Shown here: piece after piece, positions 63,403 through 64,000 of the stretch | Numbering within the stretch: position 1 is the first letter of the stretch | How the letters are laid out: every line of letters starts with the position of its first letter | NCBI RefSeq assembly: GCF_002251365.1 | Contig: NZ_NPJH01000049.1 | Location: 62,001 to 126,000, forward strand | Length of the DNA stretch: 64,000 bases | From: Prevotella sp. P3-122 | GTDB lineage: Bacteria > Bacteroidota > Bacteroidia > Bacteroidales > Bacteroidaceae | Direction of reading: 5' to 3' | The notes under the pieces: model-generated | The model's database searches: none | Told to the model about the DNA's origin: nothing | The model's input: the letters and a program-made list of their open reading frames with translations, nothing else | Program-made: the position numbers and the translations under genes

Positions 63403-64000
63403 ATGATGAGCAATACAGACATACCATTAATATTGATTTCGAACGATGACGGCTACATGGCGCCGGGCATCAACGCTCTGGTTGACATGCTTGCCCCGAC
63501 AGGGGTGCGGCTGCTTGTATGCGCACCCGACGGCCCGCGTAGCGGGTATTCATGCGCCTTCTCCTCAGAGCTGCCTCTGAGGCTCAAGCCCATAAGCAGG
63601 CAAGACAACGTGGAGATATGGGCGTGCAACGGCACCCCCGTCGACTGTGTCAAGCTGGCCATCGACAGAATACTCGGCGGAAAGATGCCCGACATGGTCA
63701 TAGGAGGCATAAACCACGGCGACAATTCCACCGTAAACAACCATTATAGCGGAACCATGGGCATTGCCAAGGAGGGATGTATGAAGTATATACCCTCTGT
63801 GGCCTTCTCAAGCTGCTACTACAATCATGACGCTGACCTCTCCCCGCTTGCACCATACGTCAGGGCGATTGTGGCCAAGGTGCTCGACGGAGGATTGCCA
63901 CGTGGAGTTTGTCTGAACGTAAACTTCCCGGCAAGGCAGGAGTTCGAGGGAGTAAAGGTCTGCCGCATGACTTTCGGACGATGGGTCAACGAGGTGGTCG
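63403..64000 (+). CDS. surE: 5'/3'-nucleotidase SurE (3' end outside window)
   Basis: A metal-dependent phosphatase acting on nucleoside 5'- and 3'-monophosphates. The visible 199 residues contain the metal-binding NDDG (14-17), GPRSGYS (about 44-50), GTPVDCVK (about 77-84) and GINHGDN (about 100-106). The usual third metal ligand position in GxNxGxN-type motifs is retained. Two adjacent ATGs (63403 and 63406) could start it. The rest lies beyond the window. Confidence 0.95.
   Translation, partial: MMSNTDIPLILISNDDGYMAPGINALVDMLAPTGVRLLVCAPDGPRSGYSCAFSSELPLRLKPISRQDNVEIWACNGTPVDCVKLAIDRILGGKMPDMVIGGINHGDNSTVNNHYSGTMGIAKEGCMKYIPSVAFSSCYYNHDADLSPLAPYVRAIVAKVLDGGLPRGVCLNVNFPARQEFEGVKVCRMTFGRWVNEVV

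Overview
The window is chromosomal DNA of a Bacteroidota species, most likely Bacteroidales close to Prevotella or Bacteroides. Evidence: a SusC/SusD pair with a hybrid two-component regulator, a NigD-like lipoprotein, short secreted-protein tails resembling type IX secretion signals, many plant-glycan enzymes, and repeated upstream boxes of the form TAnnTTTG, often with TTTG or TTG about 20 bases further upstream (the Bacteroidota primary promoter). No plasmid or phage genes are visible.

Layout. Bases 1-13,200: the tail of a C5 DNA methyltransferase, then housekeeping genes (pepD, a flippase-like membrane protein, rsmA, frr, rsgA, mnmA) mixed with a porin, a thioesterase, a GYF-domain protein and a GH30 glycosidase. 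Bases 13,350-19,000: a potassium-related operon of TrkH, a stand-alone KdpD sensor domain, a histidine kinase and an NtrC-type activator, preceded by a sequence matching a sigma-54 promoter. Bases 19,000-22,700: a GxxExxY nuclease-fold gene between direct repeats, a repeat-rich intergenic region, and two translationally coupled secreted proteins.

Bases 22,733-35,243: a 12.4-kb polysaccharide-utilisation island (hybrid regulator, beta-helix lipoprotein, SusD, frameshifted SusC, NigD-like lipoprotein, IS982 remnant). It is bounded by 122-bp near-identical direct repeats, each carrying the promoter and first codons of the SDR gene that lies just beyond the right repeat. This looks like a segment inserted into, or duplicated at, the start of that gene.

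Bases 35,200-41,600: SDR, a TPR histidine kinase, a LuxR-type response regulator, a 70-residue solo LuxR DNA-binding domain and a large secreted protein of unknown function. Bases 41,800-57,100: serB, a PepSY-like protein, tRNA-Arg, two large GH43 proteins, a PurF-like transferase whose glutaminase site is degenerate, a DUF3667 protein, alaS, a MerR regulator and a pectin methylesterase. Bases 57,100-64,000: a co-directional block parA-parB-DUF5683-mltD-relA/spoT, and the divergent start of surE, cut by the window end.

Glycan enzymes (GH30, three GH43 modules, CE8 and a beta-helix protein) suggest pectin, arabinan or arabinogalactan side-chain breakdown, but most lie outside the SusCD locus. 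All assignments rest on reading motifs and gene order; no database search was run.
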